Shown one piece after another: positions 40,937 to 43,076 of a stretch of 43,076 nt of DNA. Source of the DNA: Chitinophagaceae bacterium (GTDB lineage Bacteria > Bacteroidota > Bacteroidia > Chitinophagales > Chitinophagaceae); contig JALHRP010000036.1 of assembly GCA_022841365.1 (NCBI GenBank), positions 1 to 43,076 on the forward strand. Reading direction: 5' to 3'. The translations under genes were made by a program, and so were the position numbers. The notes under the pieces are model-generated. The model saw only the letters and a list, made by a program, of their open reading frames with translations. It did no database searches and was not told the DNA's origin. The stretch's first letter is position 1. The number at the start of each line of letters is the position of its first letter.

Positions 40937-42397
40937 CTATTTTCTCTTCGCTGCTTTCTTTTTCTTTGGTGCAGTTGCAATTCCTGTTTTTACATACAGA
41001 TCGGCAGTGATTTTTCCACCGCTCAACTTAATATTTCTTGCTGCAACATTTGTAGCCAAACTGCCATAAGATTTAGAGTTGGGCTTTGATGTATTGCTGA
41101 AGGTGCGTTTATACAAACTGCCCGGCCATACATCAGACGTATCGCCCTGGTTGGTTCCTGCTTCCAGGTGTTTTTTATTATCAGCCTGCACCAATGCCAC
41201 TTTGTAATGCATTTCATTGGCATTGCTGCTCATCGCATCGTCAATATGATAAATCAGCAATCCTTCGCCGGGTAAATATTTGTCGTAATTCTTTTTCATG
41301 CGATGTTCCAGTAAAAAATATTCATTACCCGGACCACCATCTTTCCATAAACGATAGACTGTTTTTGCACTCTTTACATCATCAATGATCACTGCTTTTT
41401 TATTACTGCTGAGGTTCACGGTGTTCACCCAGTTTTGATCTGCTTTGCACCATGCACAGGGATGCGCAGGTGTTAAACCACCGTTGTTCCAGCTTCCACC
41501 AGCCATTAAACACCAGTCGCCAATACCTTCACTGGTGTAATCATCATCATACAAATCAGGAAAACCAAATAACAAATGCCCCAACTCATGTGCACATACA
41601 CCGAGCTTACAATCTTCGGGTACCGTTAAGTAAGCATATACATGCGTACCATCTGCATTGTACACACTCGGGAACACCCATTTATGACTCCAGATATCAT
41701 TATTACTCCCTGTTTCCTCAGCACCCCTACCTGCATGAATGACAACAAAGGCATCAACATACCCATCGTTATCATTATCGTACGGTGCAAAGTTTACAAA
41801 TGGATTCGCTGCTTTGGCTGCATCCATGCACATGGTTCTTGCATTCGGCAATCCGTTATCTGTACCTGCACCATTACCTGTATATGTTTTTAATGTGCGT
41901 GGCATGCGATACGGACCAACCACTTCTCCGGCAATATTCACAATGCCATTGGTAACTTCTTTGAAATATTCTTTTACACTGCCGGTTGGAATGACTCCTT
42001 CAGAAAAAAACAAATCCTGAAAATGCTTTTTGGATTTCGTGAATGCTTTATCCGAAAAATCAATCAGGACAACAATTACACGCAGGGTTCCCTGTGGCGG
42101 AGTTTTGGTTGCGGATATACTTCTTACTCTTGCTGCCGAAGTACCCAATGGAAATACATTGCCCGGTTGTAACATACCATCATTCATCCCTAACCGGGTT
42201 TTGCCTTCGGGTTTGAGTATATTTCCCAGCGCAAATGAGCCGAGATCTTTTTTGAGTTTTTTAAATTCCTTTTTCAGTTTTTCTTTCAGATCGGGATGAG
42301 GGGCGATCATACAACGTTCGCCATCATTGCTGGCAGCAGCGTGTTGCATGATCTGCAGATAACTCTGCAGAAGCGGAGAGAGTGCTTTTTGTTTCAT
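40937..42397 (-). CDS. M6-family (immune inhibitor A-like) metalloprotease
   Basis: I start at ATG 42397 (MKQKALSPLLQSY), giving 486 residues; the longer form would need TTG at 42439. The zinc motif is CAHELGHLLFGFPDLYDD, with HELGH at residues 270-274, the extended HExxHxxGxPDLYD pattern of M6 peptidases. The preceding YDNDNDGYVDAFVVIHAG block and the following GDWCLMAGGSWN are also typical. A C-terminal beta region follows and the chain ends in Lys-rich KKKKAAKRK. No signal peptide or membrane anchor is visible, which is odd for this family. It is the first gene of a minus-strand unit. Confidence 0.9.
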   Translation of the reverse strand: MKQKALSPLLQSYLQIMQHAAASNDGERCMIAPHPDLKEKLKKEFKKLKKDLGSFALGNILKPEGKTRLGMNDGMLQPGNVFPLGTSAARVRSISATKTPPQGTLRVIVVLIDFSDKAFTKSKKHFQDLFFSEGVIPTGSVKEYFKEVTNGIVNIAGEVVGPYRMPRTLKTYTGNGAGTDNGLPNARTMCMDAAKAANPFVNFAPYDNDNDGYVDAFVVIHAGRGAEETGSNNDIWSHKWVFPSVYNADGTHVYAYLTVPEDCKLGVCAHELGHLLFGFPDLYDDDYTSEGIGDWCLMAGGSWNNGGLTPAHPCAWCKADQNWVNTVNLSSNKKAVIIDDVKSAKTVYRLWKDGGPGNEYFLLEHRMKKNYDKYLPGEGLLIYHIDDAMSSNANEMHYKVALVQADNKKHLEAGTNQGDTSDVWPGSLYKRTFSNTSKPNSKSYGSLATNVAARNIKLSGGKITADLYVKTGIATAPKKKKAAKRK

Positions 42398-42474
42398 TTG
42401 ATGATTCGGTTTAGAGTAATAAATTACTCCATCATTCAATGAAATGCAATACCATTTTTAGGGGATGAGGGGCC

Positions 42475-42523
42475 TCTCCTCTCTTATGAGCTTCGTTGCT
42501 CGGTTACTCCCGTAGAGAGGAGA
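42475..42523. repeat. Imperfect palindrome with 10-bp arms
   Basis: TCTCCTCTCT (42475-42484) and AGAGAGGAGA (42514-42523) are exact reverse complements. An inner GAGC/GCTC stem-loop lies at 42488-42501. It resembles the GAGGAG palindromes near 15671 and is another likely copy of the dispersed intergenic repeats. It lies in the 42398-42647 gap between the divergent metalloprotease and lipoprotein genes, which holds nothing else clear. Confidence 0.65.
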
Positions 42524-42647
42524 CCGTGCAGCTTTGCATCATGAAATATTTATAGCTACCACATCAGCTATGTTGCAATATTCGGCTATAAAAAAGACGC
42601 ACCATTTATTTACAATACTTTCCCTGATAAAAATCCGTTTTAAGAAT

Positions 42648-43076
42648 ATGAATACTCCAAAATTGACAGCAGTCTTTTTTTCTTTTCTATTGCTATCCTG
42701 CAATTTTTCAAAAGAGGATAAATTTCATTTTTATCCGAAGCTGAAAGACTCTTTAATTCATAAAAAATTCATAGAAATGCGACTAAATGAATTTGAGAAT
42801 TTTAATTTATCAGATATATCAAAAGGATCAACAGATTCGCTTGAAATAAGAATTTGGCCCAACTACGCATTCGATGTCACAAAAAATGTTTTTATTCTAA
42901 AAAAGGATAAAAGTAGAACCAAAGGACTCCATTACAATTCATTCATGTTACCAAATACTACAGAAGATGGAAATAATTTTAGGAAAACTGACTTAACAGG
43001 ATTAGGCGACAGTGTTTTTGTTGTAAAAGAATTCATCCCGCTTTGTGGCTGGAATAAATTCTATGATAGTATCACT
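42648..43076 (+). CDS. Putative lipoprotein, 3' end beyond the window
   Basis: ATG 42648 opens a frame that stays open to the last base of the window (143 codons, no stop seen). The N-terminus MNTPKLTAVFFSFLLLSC is a lipoprotein signal with the lipobox LLSC, acylated at Cys18. The mature part is polar and mixed alpha/beta (SLEIRIWPNYAFDV, VFVVKEFIPLCGWNKFYDS), with no family I recognise. It is divergent from the metalloprotease gene. The 3' part is missing because of the window edge, not because of truncation. Confidence 0.75.
   Translation, partial: MNTPKLTAVFFSFLLLSCNFSKEDKFHFYPKLKDSLIHKKFIEMRLNEFENFNLSDISKGSTDSLEIRIWPNYAFDVTKNVFILKKDKSRTKGLHYNSFMLPNTTEDGNNFRKTDLTGLGDSVFVVKEFIPLCGWNKFYDSIT

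Overview
The window reads as a chromosomal segment from a member of the Bacteroidota, most likely the Chitinophagaceae. The evidence is a dcw division/cell-wall cluster in typical Bacteroidota gene order without murF or ddl, a PASTA-carrying FtsI, an FtsZ with a long acidic linker, TlpA-like thioredoxins, an LpxR-type outer-membrane protein, an arsenosugar gene set, and sparse Shine-Dalgarno signals. No tRNA, rRNA, CRISPR array, transposase or integrase was seen.

Layout. (1) 1-7400 is an accessory stretch with every gene on the plus strand. It starts with a restriction endonuclease/DNA methyltransferase pair. A line of unrelated small genes follows: a frame-split secreted protein, an FGE/SUMF1-domain protein, a DUF1801 protein, a one-TM protein and an interrupted membrane protein. 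Spacers of roughly 200-370 bp separate them and share sequence blocks, so the stretch looks like a cassette-type or decaying island. (2) 7380-8985 holds two TlpA-like thioredoxin proteins. (3) 9112-11495 (minus) is an LpxR-family protein followed by a subtilisin-like protease, and 11660-12067 (plus) is a small membrane protein. (4) 12206-29571 (minus) is the dcw cluster, transcribed mraZ-rsmH-ftsL-ftsI-murE-mraY-murD-ftsW-murG-murC-ftsQ-ftsA-ftsZ and closed by a hairpin terminator. Its 5' genes are tightly coupled. Its 3' half is interrupted by palindromic GC-rich repeats, some of which run into coding ends. (5) 29791-33074 holds a DUF3052 protein, an orphan sensor kinase, YqgE and a purine nucleoside phosphorylase. 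(6) 33116-37494 (plus) is an arsenosugar operon: thioredoxin-DUF547 fusion, CMD peroxidase-like protein, ArsS, ArsM and a DUF2064 transferase. It converges on 37467-40353 (minus), which holds a family-2 glycosyltransferase of the same pathway, a two-domain VOC protein and a BamA-like barrel. (7) 40456-42397 (minus) holds a small hypothetical gene and an M6-type metalloprotease, separated by two long inverted repeats. A lipoprotein gene enters at 42648 and runs off the window.

The points most worth a second look are: a U UUA AAC heptamer in exactly the right frame at 2505-2511, joining two ORFs that look like one protein; an in-frame TAA at 7061 inside a membrane-protein gene; shared blocks in the accessory spacers; palindromic repeats that now encode the MurG N-terminus, the FtsW C-terminus and the MurG stop codon; an operon terminator inside the antisense coding sequence of the barrel gene; and the thioredoxin-DUF547 fusion heading the arsenosugar operon.
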